A DNA stretch of 7,384 nucleotides from an uncultured Dyadobacter sp. GTDB taxonomy: Bacteria > Bacteroidota > Bacteroidia > Cytophagales > Spirosomataceae. The stretch is from positions 1-7,384 of the forward strand of contig CAMLNK010000181.1 in the NCBI GenBank assembly GCA_946481035.1, in the 5' to 3' direction. The translations under genes and the position numbers were made by a program. Shown here in pieces: positions 7,027-7,384 of this stretch. The notes beneath the pieces were generated by a model. The model worked only from the letters and a program-made list of their open reading frames with translations, was not told the DNA's origin and searched no databases. How positions within the stretch are numbered: the stretch's first letter is position 1; every line of letters begins with the position of its first letter.

Positions 7027-7384
7027 ATGAAAAATATCAGATACATATTCAAAATGCTCCCTTTGCTGGGCTTGCTGCTGACGGCCTGTGACAAGTTCCT
7101 GGACGTGAACACCGACGAAACCCTCAAAGGCGACGCTACCATGCAGGAATTGTTACCCACCGCGCAGTTTTATACAGCGGAAGCGAGTTTCCAGCAGGCC
7201 TATGTCGCTTGCCAGTATGCACAGCAGCTTGGCAGCGCGCTAGGTGCCAACGGGATCGATACTTATGCCGAAACGGATAATACACTAGGCTGGTCGAATC
7301 TTTACCTCTATGCGCTGCCGCAGCTCAATACCATTATCAAAAAAGGGCAGGAGGAAGCAGCTCCGGCTTATGTGGGCATTGCAA
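7027..7384 (+). CDS. SusD/RagB-family nutrient-binding outer-membrane lipoprotein, 3'-truncated
   Basis: Partner lipoprotein of the preceding SusC-like transporter; it would sit on the cell surface, bind substrate and close over the barrel. Only the first 119 codons are in the window. The start at ATG 7027 gives a lipoprotein signal peptide (MKNIRY, hydrophobic core, lipobox LTAC) with the lipidated Cys at residue 21, followed by DKFLDVNTDE, the hallmark beginning of mature SusD proteins. The remaining residues look like the first helices of the SusD TPR-like fold. Aspartate directly after the Cys would mean inner-membrane retention under the E. coli Lol rule, but is common in Bacteroidota SusD proteins and does not argue against surface location. 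The 6-bp spacing to the SusC stop implies co-transcription. Full-length family members are about 450-600 residues. Confidence 0.93.
   Translation, partial: MKNIRYIFKMLPLLGLLLTACDKFLDVNTDETLKGDATMQELLPTAQFYTAEASFQQAYVACQYAQQLGSALGANGIDTYAETDNTLGWSNLYLYALPQLNTIIKKGQEEAAPAYVGIA

Noticed and set aside
1..7384. CRISPR arrays, tRNA/rRNA genes, insertion sequences or phage attachment sites
   Set aside because: No spaced repeats, RNA-gene signatures, transposase frames or terminal inverted repeats were seen on either strand by eye.

Overview
The window looks like a chromosomal segment of a Bacteroidota bacterium, most likely of the Cytophagales/Spirosomaceae type (Dyadobacter-like). This is a judgement from protein style and base composition, not a database result. 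Supporting signs are a SusC/SusD outer-membrane pair, a BlaI plus M56-peptidase pair of the Bacteroidota form, the absence of Shine-Dalgarno sequences before most starts, and moderately GC-rich genes with AT-rich spacers.

Layout: (1) Positions 2-1456 (+) hold the C-terminal 484 residues of a phosphoglucomutase/phosphomannomutase-family enzyme whose N-terminus lies outside the window. (2) Positions 1457-1509 are a short convergent spacer with a GC-rich hairpin that probably ends transcription from both sides. (3) Positions 1510-3677 (-) form a two-gene operon read right to left: a BlaI/MecI-family repressor followed, after 32 bp, by a BlaR1/MecR1-like membrane metallopeptidase (M56). (4) Positions 3678-3900 are a divergent intergenic region. 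It carries two copies of an inverted-repeat operator next to the repressor gene, a possible 31-codon membrane-peptide ORF, and the upstream region of the next operon. (5) Positions 3901-7020 (+) encode a SusC/RagA-family TonB-linked outer-membrane transporter. After 6 bp comes the start of its SusD-family lipoprotein partner, cut by the window end.

How the genes work together: the repressor and M56 protein probably form a signal-transduction pair in which the membrane protease senses a periplasmic or envelope signal and inactivates the repressor. The M56 protein has no penicillin-binding sensor domain and no beta-lactamase gene is visible, so beta-lactam sensing should not be assumed. The SusC and SusD homologues would form a nutrient-uptake complex at the outer membrane. 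Its substrate cannot be told from the window because no hydrolase or regulator of the locus is included. The sugar-phosphate mutase is housekeeping carbon metabolism and shows no clear link to the others.

I did not find a clearly new system. The points most worth following are the non-canonical sensor half of the M56 protein, including a C-terminus that resembles part of a SusC plug, the doubled operator, and the small hydrophobic ORF between the two divergent operons.
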